Shown piece after piece: positions 28,608 through 38,900 of a stretch of 48,923 bases of DNA (within the stretch, counting starts at the first letter, position 1; each line of letters opens with the position of its first letter). The position numbers were made by a program, and so were the translations under genes. The notes below the pieces were generated by a model that worked only from the letters and a program-made list of their open reading frames with translations, was not told the DNA's origin and searched no databases. The stretch lies in IMG/VR virus record IMGVR_UViG_3300023184_000194, positions 1 through 48,923 of that record, one strand, 5' to 3'. This stretch comes from a virus.

Positions 28608-31235
28608 TTACCTGGATTTCATTGCATCATATAATTTGAACAACTTGTCTTCTTTCATTGACATTGGATTGTCGCCACCTCTGTAGTTGTGCTTGTACAT
28701 GGACTTTGGTTTGTTCAAGTCATTGCCTTGTTGCATGATAGCACGAGTTGATCCGTTTTGAACATTAGGTTCATTGGCATATTCTTCGTCAACTTCTTGG
28801 CCACCTGGGCGACCAATAACCACATCAATGTGTTTCTGCTGTGGTTGAGACTGTGCGCCACCCATACCAGCCATGCGTAGCATAGATGCTAGTTCTTCGG
28901 CAGCTTCACCATCGGCTGTTACAGTAACAGTCTTACGACCAGTCTTGGTATCCATGCTAGTATTGATGCTCATTCCAGACTCTGCTTCTTCAGTGCCCAC
29001 CATACCGCCCATTGGGGGCATGCCACATTCTTCAAGTTCTTCTTTTTTGTTACTAACTGGATTCTTTTTCTTGAAGGACGGATAAGGTGCTGTCTGCGTG
29101 AATGCGTTGGAGGTTTTAGCTGGCTTCCACTTGTCGCCAATGGCTTTTTTCATTGGCTCTTCTTTATCATCGTCTTTGTCAACATCCAAGAAGTCTGGCT
29201 TTTCTTCGCCTTCATACATCATGCCGCCGCATTCAACCATGCCGTGTTCCGGACACATTTGGCCTTCTGCTGTCATGTTGCAACTTGATTCCATTTGTTG
29301 TTTGCCACCGATACCTGCCAATGCGGCAAGTTCGTCTAGATCTTTATGACCTACTTTTGTTTCGTTGATTTCTACGTCGCCACTTTGAATAGCGTCATGG
29401 AAGTGATCAGCCACCCATTCATATGGATCTCCGTCACGTGCTTTCTTCACACCATATGGCATGTCATCAAAGTAGTAGTCATACAATGCTTCAAACAGGT
29501 CTTGATCAAAATCGCCACCTTCTGCAAACTCACGTACTTCTTTACCAAACTTACGCACAATAGATTGTAATGTGCTTTCAGTTAACACTGCTTCTTCTAA
29601 CTGTCCGGCCTTTTTCATTTTCTGAAATTGTGCGCCGGCGATTCGTTGGCCCTTTTCACCGCCGCCCGCTTTTTTTGCGAGTGCCTTGAATCCTGTGGTA
29701 GCATTGTTGTGCTTGCCCATATCTTTTTCGATAATGAACAATGCTTCAATTTCTGCCATGGTATCTTCTACGTATGTTTCTAGATTGATTGCTTCTGTTA
29801 CACGGGCACCTTTGTGTTTCCATGCTTTGCTTGTTGTACGCTCTGGTGCTTTGGCTTTAGCAGGACGACCTTTTTTCTTAGGACCGTCGCTTGTGCTTTT
29901 TTCTTCGCCATCATCGTCACCACTGTCAAATGTTTCTGGCTTGCGTGTGTAGCGTGTGCCTGTTGATGTTTTTTGTACATCAAACTTACCTGTGCCTTGT
30001 TCAGAACGGTCTTTGACAGACTTCATCATGTCGTCCCACCCTTCGTCAACAATTCCGCCATGATGCTTGCGGCAGGTGCAAGCTGCCATCTTGACATCAT
30101 CAGTTAGTGTGTCGTCGTGTGTAGCGTCAAGATTGTCAATGATATATTTCATTGCTGGTTTGAATTCTGACTTTGGATCCCAACCACGCTTACGCATCCA
30201 CTTACGAACTGTGTGTGCGGCTGCATCATACTCACTGTGCTCTTCATCAGATACCCGACGTGTGCCCGGTAATGATGAATGTGCATTATTCTCGTCGTAC
30301 TGTTCTTCACGCATTCCGCCTTCGCCAAACTGCACACTATCGCCTGCAGAGAATTGAATACCAGCCAGACGCTTTGGCAACTTACCTTTGGCAATAATAA
30401 AATCCAATTCTTTATCAGTTGGACCTGCTTGCTCAAGCTCTTGGGCTAGATCTTGCATGGCATCATTTTCCCACATGTCTTCACCATACAACGCGGCAAT
30501 AGCATCTAATACTTTATCAAAATCAATTGCCTCATTCATACCTAGTCGTGCTTTGGCTTTGGCCAAACCTGCGGCACCGGTTGGGCTCTTGCTGGCTTCG
30601 TCGTCTAGGTCTTGTTGTGATGTCTTCCAGCTGTCGTCGCCAGGAGCGGCTTTGGCTTTGCGTTGGAAAGCAGGAACATCACTCTTGTTAGGGCCGTCTT
30701 GGTATTCACCTTCGTTGACGTCGTCTTTGTATTTGTTGTACTTGTCTCTGACCTTGTCAAGGTCTTTGCCTTCTTTACCTGCCTTAGCTAATGCTTGCAT
30801 GCCTTCTTTGCCATACTTTTCATAACCTTTGGCAGCACGACTCATTGTGTGCTCTTCAGCTTCTTTAACAGGATAAGTTTTACCATCAACACTAAAACTG
30901 TCTTTGTGCTGAGCTTTGGCTTTGGCTAATTCACCTGAGAATTCGTTGCCTTCTTTTTCTTTGGTTTTGCCGGCACGTAGTGCGGCTAGGTCATTGGCAT
31001 CAATCTTGCCATTGTCATTTTTGTCCAGCTTTTTCTGTTTAGGAGCCAGCATGTCTTCGTCGACTTCTTTTGTTTCAGCCAGCTTTTGTGCCAGGCGGTC
31101 TTTCAGTGAAAGTGGATTGGTGGCAACAACTGCGCTTTCGTTCAGTTGTTTGAGAATATTCTGTTGCTTGGGAGGCTGTGGTTCCAGCGAGGCTAACTTG
31201 CCAAGAATACTGTAAATGTTGTCATGCTTACTCAT
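28608..31235 (-). CDS. Large modular late protein with EF-hand-like loop (875 aa)
   Basis: It is highly charged with many Lys/Glu-rich linkers. Residues 71-82, DKNDNGKIDAND, have calcium-loop spacing. DFLDVDKDDDKEEPMKKA recurs as an acidic segment later. A middle part (KYGKEGMQALAKAGKEGKDLDKVRDKYNKYKDD) resembles proteins I recall from marine T4-like phages. The C-terminus contains PYGVKKARDGDPYEWVADHF-like and Gly/Gln-rich stretches. There is no enzyme motif. Position among packaging and tail genes suggests a virion or prohead protein, which is inference. Confidence 0.7.
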   Translation of the reverse strand: MSKHDNIYSILGKLASLEPQPPKQQNILKQLNESAVVATNPLSLKDRLAQKLAETKEVDEDMLAPKQKKLDKNDNGKIDANDLAALRAGKTKEKEGNEFSGELAKAKAQHKDSFSVDGKTYPVKEAEEHTMSRAAKGYEKYGKEGMQALAKAGKEGKDLDKVRDKYNKYKDDVNEGEYQDGPNKSDVPAFQRKAKAAPGDDSWKTSQQDLDDEASKSPTGAAGLAKAKARLGMNEAIDFDKVLDAIAALYGEDMWENDAMQDLAQELEQAGPTDKELDFIIAKGKLPKRLAGIQFSAGDSVQFGEGGMREEQYDENNAHSSLPGTRRVSDEEHSEYDAAAHTVRKWMRKRGWDPKSEFKPAMKYIIDNLDATHDDTLTDDVKMAACTCRKHHGGIVDEGWDDMMKSVKDRSEQGTGKFDVQKTSTGTRYTRKPETFDSGDDDGEEKSTSDGPKKKGRPAKAKAPERTTSKAWKHKGARVTEAINLETYVEDTMAEIEALFIIEKDMGKHNNATTGFKALAKKAGGGEKGQRIAGAQFQKMKKAGQLEEAVLTESTLQSIVRKFGKEVREFAEGGDFDQDLFEALYDYYFDDMPYGVKKARDGDPYEWVADHFHDAIQSGDVEINETKVGHKDLDELAALAGIGGKQQMESSCNMTAEGQMCPEHGMVECGGMMYEGEEKPDFLDVDKDDDKEEPMKKAIGDKWKPAKTSNAFTQTAPYPSFKKKNPVSNKKEELEECGMPPMGGMVGTEEAESGMSINTSMDTKTGRKTVTVTADGEAAEELASMLRMAGMGGAQSQPQQKHIDVVIGRPGGQEVDEEYANEPNVQNGSTRAIMQQGNDLNKPKSMYKHNYRGGDNPMSMKEDKLFKLYDAMKSR

Positions 31236-31237
31236 GT

Positions 31238-31843
31238 TTATTTTCCTCGTGGGTTTATCTTGTGTTTGGGCTTGCTCACAGGACTAGTATTGTTTTGTGT
31301 AGCATCAGCTTTGGGGGCTGTCTCTTTGTGCAGAGACTTGGCCAGGATTTGGTCATTCACGCCAGTTTGTTGTGTTGGCTCTGTGCGGTCAGCAATCAAT
31401 TGCTTTAGCAAACTTTCTTTGCGCTTGGTGCCAACATGTTCCTGGGCGCCTGGTTGATCTTTTAATTCGTCGTTGCCAATGTTAACTGACATATCGCCGC
31501 TGGTCTCGTCAGTGACCATATCGTCTTCCATCACTCCACGCACTACAATCTGCTGTTCAGGAATACCACTACAACGATGTATGCAAGAACGTACACCTTC
31601 ATTGGTAGTTGGGTAATTTAGTTTGATTTCAAACTGTTCTCGTGCAACCGGACCTAGCGCCGCAAATTCATTGCAGTGAGTCACTGGTTGACTTTTTGGC
31701 TTCGTGATATCAGCTAGATCAAATGCTTTGAGTCCAAGCTCAATTTTGTCTAGTAAATCTGAAGTCAAATCGCAGTTGGCTATACGCACACGAAAATCGT
31801 ATGTGCGCTTGCTTTCTGTAAGATATGCCTTAAATGCTTTCAT
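31238..31843 (-). CDS. Conserved phage protein of unknown role (201 aa)
   Basis: The protein opens MKAFKAYLTESKRTYDFRVRIANCDL, followed by a compact domain to about residue 110 and a polar Gln/Thr/Lys-rich tail ending PKHKINPRGK. It has a late promoter at 31862-31869 and an AGGATCC ribosome site identical in style to that of gp14. It lies in the virion gene block between the 875-residue protein and the small terminase-like gene. The function is not recognised. Confidence 0.72.
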   Translation of the reverse strand: MKAFKAYLTESKRTYDFRVRIANCDLTSDLLDKIELGLKAFDLADITKPKSQPVTHCNEFAALGPVAREQFEIKLNYPTTNEGVRSCIHRCSGIPEQQIVVRGVMEDDMVTDETSGDMSVNIGNDELKDQPGAQEHVGTKRKESLLKQLIADRTEPTQQTGVNDQILAKSLHKETAPKADATQNNTSPVSKPKHKINPRGK

Positions 31844-31861
31844 GTCCGGATCCTATTGCAG

Positions 31862-31869
31862 TATTTATT
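31862..31869 (-). promoter_or_regulatory. Late promoter element (AATAAATA)
   Basis: The minus strand reads GAATAAATACTG, 18 bases before the ATG at 31843. Confidence 0.6.
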
Positions 31870-32356
31870 CGTTTGCAGGTTTTTTAGCCTGCCCTTGGAG
31901 TATCTCTCGTAGCAGGGTATTGCGGTCCACAACCACACCTTGCCCGTCTACAGGAACTTCAGCAGTGCCTTCTTTGCGTGATACTTGATCAATCCGTAGC
32001 TTTTTAAGCTGTAGATCTACCATGCGTAGTTTTTTGTCTAGCTTTGCCTGTTTGGCTGTAATAGCATGTCCTAGCAACACGCCGGCAGTTTGGAAAATAG
32101 CACCGGCATAACGAGCTTCTACATTCATGCCCAAATCCATTAGGTCATTGAACTTGTCTGTGGCCATGGTTGCTAGTTCGTCCATTTCGCCATCTGCAAC
32201 TTCTAGATCACGCACACCAGGCAAAGCCGCATCAATCTTGTCAATTGCATCATTGATATCGTTTATATGCTCCATGTGAGAATGTATATCTTCCTGATTG
32301 TCAGGTGTTATCTCCAGAGAGGGCAGATCAAACAGTTGTTCTAATTTCTTAGTCAT
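31865..32356 (-). CDS. 16: Probable terminase small subunit (gp16-like)
   Basis: The 163-residue protein is almost the same length as T4 gp16 (164). The layout matches: an N-terminal LEQLFDLPSL segment, a central helical pair (YAGAIFQTAGVLLGHAITAKQAKLDKKLRMVDLQLKKLRID) suited to coiled-coil oligomerisation, and a C-terminal VVVDRNTLLREIL strand-helix. gp16 recognises DNA and stimulates gp17. The assignment rests on architecture, length and place among head genes. The ATG follows a TAAATA element by five bases. Confidence 0.62.
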   Translation of the reverse strand: MTKKLEQLFDLPSLEITPDNQEDIHSHMEHINDINDAIDKIDAALPGVRDLEVADGEMDELATMATDKFNDLMDLGMNVEARYAGAIFQTAGVLLGHAITAKQAKLDKKLRMVDLQLKKLRIDQVSRKEGTAEVPVDGQGVVVDRNTLLREILQGQAKKPANE

Positions 32357-32361
32357 GCTGA

Positions 32362-32367
32362 TATTTA
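32362..32367 (-). promoter_or_regulatory. Late TAAATA five bases before an ATG
   Basis: The minus strand reads GTAAATATCAGC then ATG 32356, so +1 is expected on the start codon. Confidence 0.55.
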
Positions 32368-32802
32368 CCGCTTTTTACCTTGGTGGAAAATCTCATTCTC
32401 CGTAACCACTCGAAATTTTAATCCTTGGTTGCGGCACCATGCTGTGGCGGCCTGCCATTTGGCCATATTGAGTGCCACGTATGCTCTGTCACGTGGACTA
32501 CGTGCGGCTTCAAGAGTTGTTTCAGTTGACGGCTTGACTTCAATTACTTCAGCCAGCTTTTGGCCTTTGTTGTTTACATAAATGATCAAGAAGTCTGGAA
32601 CATACACTGTGTTTTTGCCTGTGAACGGATTACGATAGGGAATGTTAATTGCTTCACTGGCCCATTGCAGGATGGACGGATTGTTATCGCAAAATTGCAT
32701 GAACGAAAATTCCCAGCCAGATCGATATGTGGGAGCACCTTTGCCTATATACTTGCCCGGGTTTTTGACCTGAAACTTGCCCTGTGCATAGTTACGTGCC
32801 AT
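32365..32802 (-). CDS. 4: Head completion nuclease-like protein (gp4 type)
   Basis: The start is taken at ATG 32802 (MARNYAQGKFQ), one base after the upstream stop, giving 145 residues, close to T4 gp4 (150). TYRSGWEFSFMQFCDNNPSILQWASEAINIPY, VYVPDFLIIY and EVIEVKP give the E, PDF and ExK residues of the PD-(D/E)XK/TnsA-like nuclease fold. T4 gp4 acts on filled heads before tail joining. An ATG nine codons upstream would overlap the previous gene and is less likely. Confidence 0.78.
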   Translation of the reverse strand: MARNYAQGKFQVKNPGKYIGKGAPTYRSGWEFSFMQFCDNNPSILQWASEAINIPYRNPFTGKNTVYVPDFLIIYVNNKGQKLAEVIEVKPSTETTLEAARSPRDRAYVALNMAKWQAATAWCRNQGLKFRVVTENEIFHQGKKR

Positions 32803-32803
32803 T

Positions 32804-33187
32804 TTATGCCAGTACGCTTCTTTGTACAAAGATGTTGATGCCAGGAGTGCTAATCACTCCCAACAGGCTAGAGTTGACTCGACTAAAATTAAGAAAGGTC
32901 GCTAGATACAAATCTAATTCGCCTTGATTTATTTTTTTGAAATCCGCCAGCACAGTCATTGGATTTATATTTTGACTTAGTGCTGTGTAAATCACAGACG
33001 TTGTCAATAGCCTTGCACTTTCTTTGTCATTGGTTACCCCTTCAAAGTATGTTTGTAATGCTGCCGCTTGATCAGGACTTGCATTGAATAAAGGCTTGTA
33101 AACATTACTAAAGTATGTGTCAGTATCCTGTCTTTCTGTAGATGTCCGTGTTAGTTCAGGGGTTGATAGGTTGTTGGTATAGCTCAT
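32804..33187 (-). CDS. Conserved small virion-block protein (127 aa)
   Basis: The protein is helical. TYFEGVTNDKESARLLTTSVIYTALSQNINPMTVLADFKK and LATFLNFSRVNSSLLG form a pattern I recall from T4-like aquatic phages, without an assigned role. The start overlaps the stop of the tube-fold gene (ATGA). Position suggests a tail or head assembly function. Confidence 0.7.
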   Translation of the reverse strand: MSYTNNLSTPELTRTSTERQDTDTYFSNVYKPLFNASPDQAAALQTYFEGVTNDKESARLLTTSVIYTALSQNINPMTVLADFKKINQGELDLYLATFLNFSRVNSSLLGVISTPGINIFVQRSVLA

Positions 33188-35127
33188 GAGGTAATCCAGT
33201 AATTCTTGATATCAAAACTAATTGCAGTTGCCGCGTCACCGTTGGCAATACTTGCTATGTCATTTGACAATGCCACCATATCTATTAGATTTTTATAGGC
33301 CGAGCGTATGGCTAAAGTTTTTCCAAATGTTGATAGTTCTTCTAGCAATCCTTTTAGTGTAGTTTTGTCTCCGGCATCGGCGGCTGCTTGTAATTTTAAT
33401 TTAAGTTGTGTCCACTCTGCTACAATATTTTGAGTGTCTGGCGTGCCAAGCTGTTCCAGTTTTGTTAGCAATGTTTCTTTTATGGCCAACCAAGCTTCTT
33501 CACTGCCATAAGTTGATGCGCCAATGCCAGGTGTAAAAGCATTTTGTACCAGTATATCAGCGGCTCTTTTATTTTCTCGATCATTTGCCAACAATTTTTG
33601 TACCGAAGAGCCTGACATTAGTCGTTGAAGTTGTGCATTACATTTTGCAATACGAGCAGTATCAGTTGCTCCATCAATTTCGTCTAGTGTTGCTGGTATA
33701 GTCAATCCAATTACTGCTGGATCAGTATCTGCCAGCGTTGGCATTTTAGGAGGTACTTGTATTGCAGGAGTGCCTTGTTTAGATCCACTTATCACTGTGC
33801 TAGATTTATTCAAGTTGATATTCTGACTTGCTACTTCTGATGCAGTTACATTAGATATTGCTGTGGACCTTACTCCATTTCTAACTGTTGGCACAATAGT
33901 AGGTAGCAGAGGAAACTGTGGCTTTTGTTGTACTGGTCTATATGCTTGTGTAACATACTGCCCGCCAGACACAGCCCGATAGTCGGCCGACGGACTGGCT
34001 TGATCAATCCTTGCTGGCGTACTTCTTGCTATAGTTATTTGTGGTCCAATATTATTTTGTTGGCCGGTGGTCGATGTTTGTGCCACTCCGCCCGCGGCAT
34101 ATGCAATCAATCCAAGGCCTAGCGAACTTGAACCTCCAATGTAAGGTGCATTGACTGTACTCAATGGATTGGTTCCACGTTGCATGGCTCGATTCAGTAG
34201 GTTATCGGCACTTTCGGCACGAAGTACTTCTTCAAGATTTGCTCCTTTGAATGTTTGAGTAGCACGATTTATCTTCAAGAACGCTGCCGCATAGTTACCA
34301 TTGGCCAAGTCTTGGAAAGTACTATCAATCGTTCCAACCAAACCACCTGCTCCAAAAATGCTCCTGGTGCTGCCTGCACTCAATGAGCTAGGAGCACGAT
34401 CATACAACAATAACATGCTATCACCAAATATGTCTGAAGACACATATCCAACTGCATACTTGACTGCTTCATACTGCACAGTCATTTCGTGTTCCAACAA
34501 ACCAGAACCCTCGTTTGTGTGCTCTCCGTGTCGGAACGAAGTAATGGTAGGATTGATCAACATATACTCACTGAAACGCTTTCTATAGAAACTATAGATA
34601 CGAATGGCTTTCAATGGTTTGTAAGCGTTAGCTTTGGGTGGTGCGCCATCTTGTTGTGTACGCAGGCCGTAGCCCCAAGTATCTTTTTGTCTATCAGAAT
34701 ATTTGTGCTCTTGGTTATAAATCGGTGTTTGATAATCGCTGTCTCTGTAGTAAAAGCTCATGTAATCATACCAAAACTCTCGAATGATATCATCGCTATC
34801 GTCGTGGAACTTCAAATTGATAGGTTCATATTTGATACGTTTCTGTGTGATGTTCTGTCTATTGTAGGCATTGTTGGTCTGCGTCTCTATGGTAAACTTA
34901 GGTAGCTGTGCAGACTTACACAGTGCGCCTATTTGTACTGCGCGACTCGCAGGAGTAGCTAATCCATTTTCCGAATCATCGTAGTCAAAAATTACATAAA
35001 ACAGGAATGCATATTTTGGACTACGCAACAGATTGCTGTCCACAAATATGCGGGTAGCATGTTGATACGTTTTAACATTGTCTGTAGAGGCAAGCCCCTG
35101 CAGAATGGTATCCATTATACCGGCCAT
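33184..35127 (-). CDS. Baseplate or tail protein with tail-tube-like N-terminal domain
   Basis: The protein is 647 residues. The first 220 residues (RSPKYAFLFYVIFDYD, AVQIGALCKSAQLPKFTIETQTNNAYNRQ, then FREFWYDYMSFYYRD-like text and HEMTVQYEAVKYAVGYV) have the strand order of T4-like tube/gp54 proteins. The rest is Ser/Thr/Gln-rich linker followed by a helical C-terminal domain. A tube-fold protein with extra domains fits a tube-baseplate adaptor. It follows gp19 in the same direction with a late promoter and an AAAGGAA ribosome site. Confidence 0.62.
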   Translation of the reverse strand: MAGIMDTILQGLASTDNVKTYQHATRIFVDSNLLRSPKYAFLFYVIFDYDDSENGLATPASRAVQIGALCKSAQLPKFTIETQTNNAYNRQNITQKRIKYEPINLKFHDDSDDIIREFWYDYMSFYYRDSDYQTPIYNQEHKYSDRQKDTWGYGLRTQQDGAPPKANAYKPLKAIRIYSFYRKRFSEYMLINPTITSFRHGEHTNEGSGLLEHEMTVQYEAVKYAVGYVSSDIFGDSMLLLYDRAPSSLSAGSTRSIFGAGGLVGTIDSTFQDLANGNYAAAFLKINRATQTFKGANLEEVLRAESADNLLNRAMQRGTNPLSTVNAPYIGGSSSLGLGLIAYAAGGVAQTSTTGQQNNIGPQITIARSTPARIDQASPSADYRAVSGGQYVTQAYRPVQQKPQFPLLPTIVPTVRNGVRSTAISNVTASEVASQNINLNKSSTVISGSKQGTPAIQVPPKMPTLADTDPAVIGLTIPATLDEIDGATDTARIAKCNAQLQRLMSGSSVQKLLANDRENKRAADILVQNAFTPGIGASTYGSEEAWLAIKETLLTKLEQLGTPDTQNIVAEWTQLKLKLQAAADAGDKTTLKGLLEELSTFGKTLAIRSAYKNLIDMVALSNDIASIANGDAATAISFDIKNYWITS

Positions 35128-35147
35128 AACAATTCCTTTATATCAAC

Positions 35148-35155
35148 TATTTATG
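35148..35155 (-). promoter_or_regulatory. Late promoter element (CATAAATA)
   Basis: The minus strand reads TCATAAATAG, 20 bases before the ATG at 35127. Confidence 0.6.
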
Positions 35156-35160
35156 AACAA

Positions 35161-35188
35161 AAAAAAGCCTGGTATTTCCAGGCTTTTT
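35161..35188 (-). terminator. Intrinsic terminator after tail tube gene
   Basis: AAAAAGCCTGG-AAATA-CCAGGCTTTTTTTT on the minus strand, 23 bases after the gp19 stop. Confidence 0.9.
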
Positions 35189-35210
35189 GAGTTTTTCATC
35201 TAAGCAACAA

Positions 35211-35825
35211 TTAGTTGATTGTTGTACCTAGTGATCGGCCAATTGCCGCTCCAATACCAGCAACACCCTGTGTCTGGATAGCATTGTCGTACTTCAATGT
35301 TAAAGCAATTTTAACCGGATCGTTTGTTGTGTAGTTCATTTCACCGTAGTTAACTGCACTCAACAAGCAACCATAAATTTCCCATGTTTCAAGAACGTTA
35401 GGTGTGTTGGCACCATTGCCACCGTCTAGCATTTCACAAATTGTGATAAATTTGTAATCAATACCAGAAGCAGCCGAAGCTTGTTCCATGAAGTCAAATT
35501 GTTTCTGAAGTTGTTCGCCTACGAGTCTGCTCACATTGCCCGGTGCGTCGTCACGCAAGTTAATTGTGATGTCTTGCCAAGCTGGCTTACCAATTAACTT
35601 AACGCGGCTGTTATAAGCATCAACTGTGATTTCATCAAACTGTACTTGTGGACGAGTGAAGTCCATTATTTGTTTGGTTAATTCAGTTTTTGGATTGCTT
35701 ACACCAAAACCATTAAATGTGATACGGAATCTATAGGCCAGTTTTGGCATCAACAGACCTTGTGCTGACGCACTTTGGTTAGTGGCCAACGGTACTGTGA
35801 ATTTTGATAATGATGCAACAGCCAT
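35211..35825 (-). CDS. 19: Tail tube protein (gp19)
   Basis: This 204-residue protein has the T4 tube-monomer pattern. KLAYRFRITFNGFG opens the barrel, followed by MDFTRPQVQFDEITVDAYNSRVKLIGKPAWQDITINLRDD, YKFITICEMLDGG with ETWEIYGCLLSAVNYG, and DPVKIALTLKYDNA at the end. It polymerises into the inner tube through which DNA passes. T4 gp19 has 163 residues, so this one carries short extensions. A strong terminator behind it and an AGGAG site in front suit high expression. Confidence 0.88.
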   Translation of the reverse strand: MAVASLSKFTVPLATNQSASAQGLLMPKLAYRFRITFNGFGVSNPKTELTKQIMDFTRPQVQFDEITVDAYNSRVKLIGKPAWQDITINLRDDAPGNVSRLVGEQLQKQFDFMEQASAASGIDYKFITICEMLDGGNGANTPNVLETWEIYGCLLSAVNYGEMNYTTNDPVKIALTLKYDNAIQTQGVAGIGAAIGRSLGTTIN

Positions 35826-35847
35826 TTTAATAATCTCCTATTACTCT

Positions 35848-35853
35848 TATTTA
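35848..35853 (-). promoter_or_regulatory. Late promoter element before gp19
   Basis: The minus strand reads GGTAAATAAG, 22 bases before the gp19 ATG, with AGGAG between. Confidence 0.5.
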
Positions 35854-35906
35854 CCTTGTTTTGGGTAGTTAATGGAACACACCAGGTGTTCCATTATGTA
35901 CCACTA

Positions 35907-38900
35907 TTACTTACCGCCCGTTGCGATTTCACCTGGGTTCTTCAAGCGAATTGGGATGTAAATAAATTCAACATCTTTCATTGGCTCAATAGCAATGTCA
36001 ACATACAACTCGTTACGAGCAATTCGAGCGCTTGTGTTGTTGCTAGTATCACATACCACCAGGTAGTCATAGATACCACGCTTGGCAATCAAATCATTCA
36101 TTGCACCTTCAATTGCAGTTTTGATTTGATCACGTGTGCTCTTGTCGTTTGGTTCAAACAAATAAGCATTGCTGATACTTGTTAGGATTGTACGAATGTA
36201 GTTGGTCAAACGGCTTACGTTCACACGGTCTGTACTTTGAGCGATTGAGCTACGTGTCTTGTTACCGTATACTGTTAGGCCAGAACCTGGTAACAAGCTG
36301 ATTGGGTTGATACGCAATGTATACAGCGAGTCACGCTGGCCTTGTGTGATACCAGTGCGTACAAACGTACCAGTTGTGTAGTTCACATAACCAATTGCTG
36401 TGGCATTGTCAACAATACCGCGGCGTGTGCCAGCAGGTGCAAACCAAGGATAGCTGATGTTATCGCTATAGATGAATGTACGCAATGCCATGTGGCTTGG
36501 TGGTACAACAATTTCGTTGCCGTTTACATCATTTGTCAATCCTGATGGGTAGTACACACCAGCATAGACACTTGCGCTGGTTTCGACTGTGTTGCTCCAC
36601 TCAGTTAGTGCAGTGGTAGTTGGTTGCAAGTCAAGTGGTGTATCTCCAATGATAAATGCTGTTTCATTGCGATCATTGTTCAGTGAAACCATGTTAGGAA
36701 TCAACTCTGGATAACCAGGGCACACAATCAAATTAAAGTTGTATTGGTCTTCACGAACGTCTGTGTTACTGTCAACTGCACTGCGTAGTGCCTTGACAAC
36801 CATTTGACGTTGTGCTTTATGGCCATGGTATGGTGTGCCATTGCTTTGCACACCACTTGCATTGCTCCAAGTACTTGCATAAGTTGGAATTGTGCCTACT
36901 ATGTTACTACCATCATCTATTGCATCTGGATAAGCGGTTGCTGTAAACTTGTCAGCCACATACTCTTTAACGTTCATGCCGTTACGGCGTGTGTTCCATA
37001 GCAATGTACCACGTGGATACAAGCGATAATCTGGGCAATCAAGATCGATATAATTGCTTGTTAACATTGTTTCAATGTCTGGCAAGTCACCACTGATTGG
37101 ATCAACAATGCCGCCGACACTGGCGCCAGTGCCATCCAAGCTGGCATCCCATCGTGCATCTGCAAATACGATACCATTTTGGCTGACTTTGTCAGTCTTG
37201 TCAATCACTGTCCATGTAGTGCCACTGTAACGATACAATAATGGAAAGTTTTCTAAGTCACCTGTGTCAACCCACAAATCACCTGCTGCCAAACTTGTGC
37301 CGTCACTTTGTAGTGTTGGTTGTGTTGGACTAAAGATTGGACCCATTGGGTCTGAGTTGCTTAGGTTGTAACCACGTGCATCGCTGGTTACGTTACGATA
37401 ACCTTTCCAGCCATTGCTACCACAGACCATCACGTCAGCTTCAGTTGCATTACCGTAGTACCATAATGTGCCGGCTGGTGGAGCGATGTAAGGAGTTTCA
37501 ATGCTGAATGTCAGCGCAGTGCCAAGTGCTGTCCACTTGCTGGCACGTAGGCTACCAGTGTATGTACCAGCGTACTCGTATTCAATACCGGTTGTGTTGG
37601 TTGTGATACCTGCTGTGGCAACTGGATTGCCTGAACCTACTGTGGTGTCAATCAACACAATCTCGCCGCCTGAACGATGAATAAAGCTAATTGCACCAGT
37701 TGATTCTTTTACGGCATAAACATCTGGAATGTTGCGTGAAAGAACCAAACTAACAAAGCTGTCTACGCTGGTACCGGCCACAGCATAAGAACCACTGAAT
37801 GTGTAAGCTGTCAGTGTACTGCTGCCTGCGGCAGATACTGCTAGTGTGAATGTGTGACCAACTGTAAAGTTGGAACTAGGTACAGCACCAGTTACTTTAG
37901 TTTGGCCTGAACCGTTACGTTCAAACACTTTGAACGTTGCTGGATAACCATCTAATGAACTGTACTGAACAAATACTGCACCATCAGCAATTCCTGATCC
38001 ACCATTTAGGCTGTCTAGGCCGTAAATGGCTTCTTGTGTGCTGGCATACAAAGGTGCTGCCAGTTTGGTCCAACTATCGGTTGTGCTGTTGTATTTTTTA
38101 ACAGCCCAGCTTGCTCCAGAGCCAGTTGCACTTGTCTTGATCCAGATAGAACCACTTGGTGCTGGAGTAGCTTCGCCAGTTGCATATGTCGGAACATCTG
38201 TATATGAACCAAAGTCCAACATTGGTGCGTAGTATGTGGCTGCTGTTAGGCCAAGTGACGCGGCGCCGGAACTGGCAGTAATAGTTACTTTGCCGTCCAC
38301 TGTTGAGCCATTGCTCTTGGCGGCACTGGTGGCACGAATTACCAAACGACCGTTGGTGTCAATTTCTGCGCGAATACCATCACCATATGAGGCTGCAAAG
38401 GCAGAGTTAATGCTAGTAACAACTTCTGCTCCAGTGGCATTTGTGCTGGCGCCAGTGATAGAAATTGCAGTACCGTTGATTGTTAATGTTACGCTACCGT
38501 TAGCAAGTACTTCGTTACCAGCATAGGTAGAGTATGTACTTTGTACAGTTGTCCAGGCTTTTTGCCAGTCAGTTGTACCAACCGGTACCCATGTGTTGCT
38601 GGCATTTTTGTAGAACAAAGGATTGTTTACGTTATATGCTACCACTGCGTATGTGCCAACTTGACCAACTGTGGTCTTTGGTGTGTTTAGAGCATCTGTC
38701 AAAACATCACCGGAACTTGTGATAATGGTAGGAGTAATCTTTGTGTAGGACTGTGTGGCACTGCTCCATTGGAATACTCCATAATCAGTCTTGGCTAGAT
38801 CCAACCATAAGAAGCCATTGCTAACTTCTCCTTTTGGACGTACTGTAGTTGAAGTCAATTGATCTAGGTCAATATCAGCACGGATAACATACAATTGATT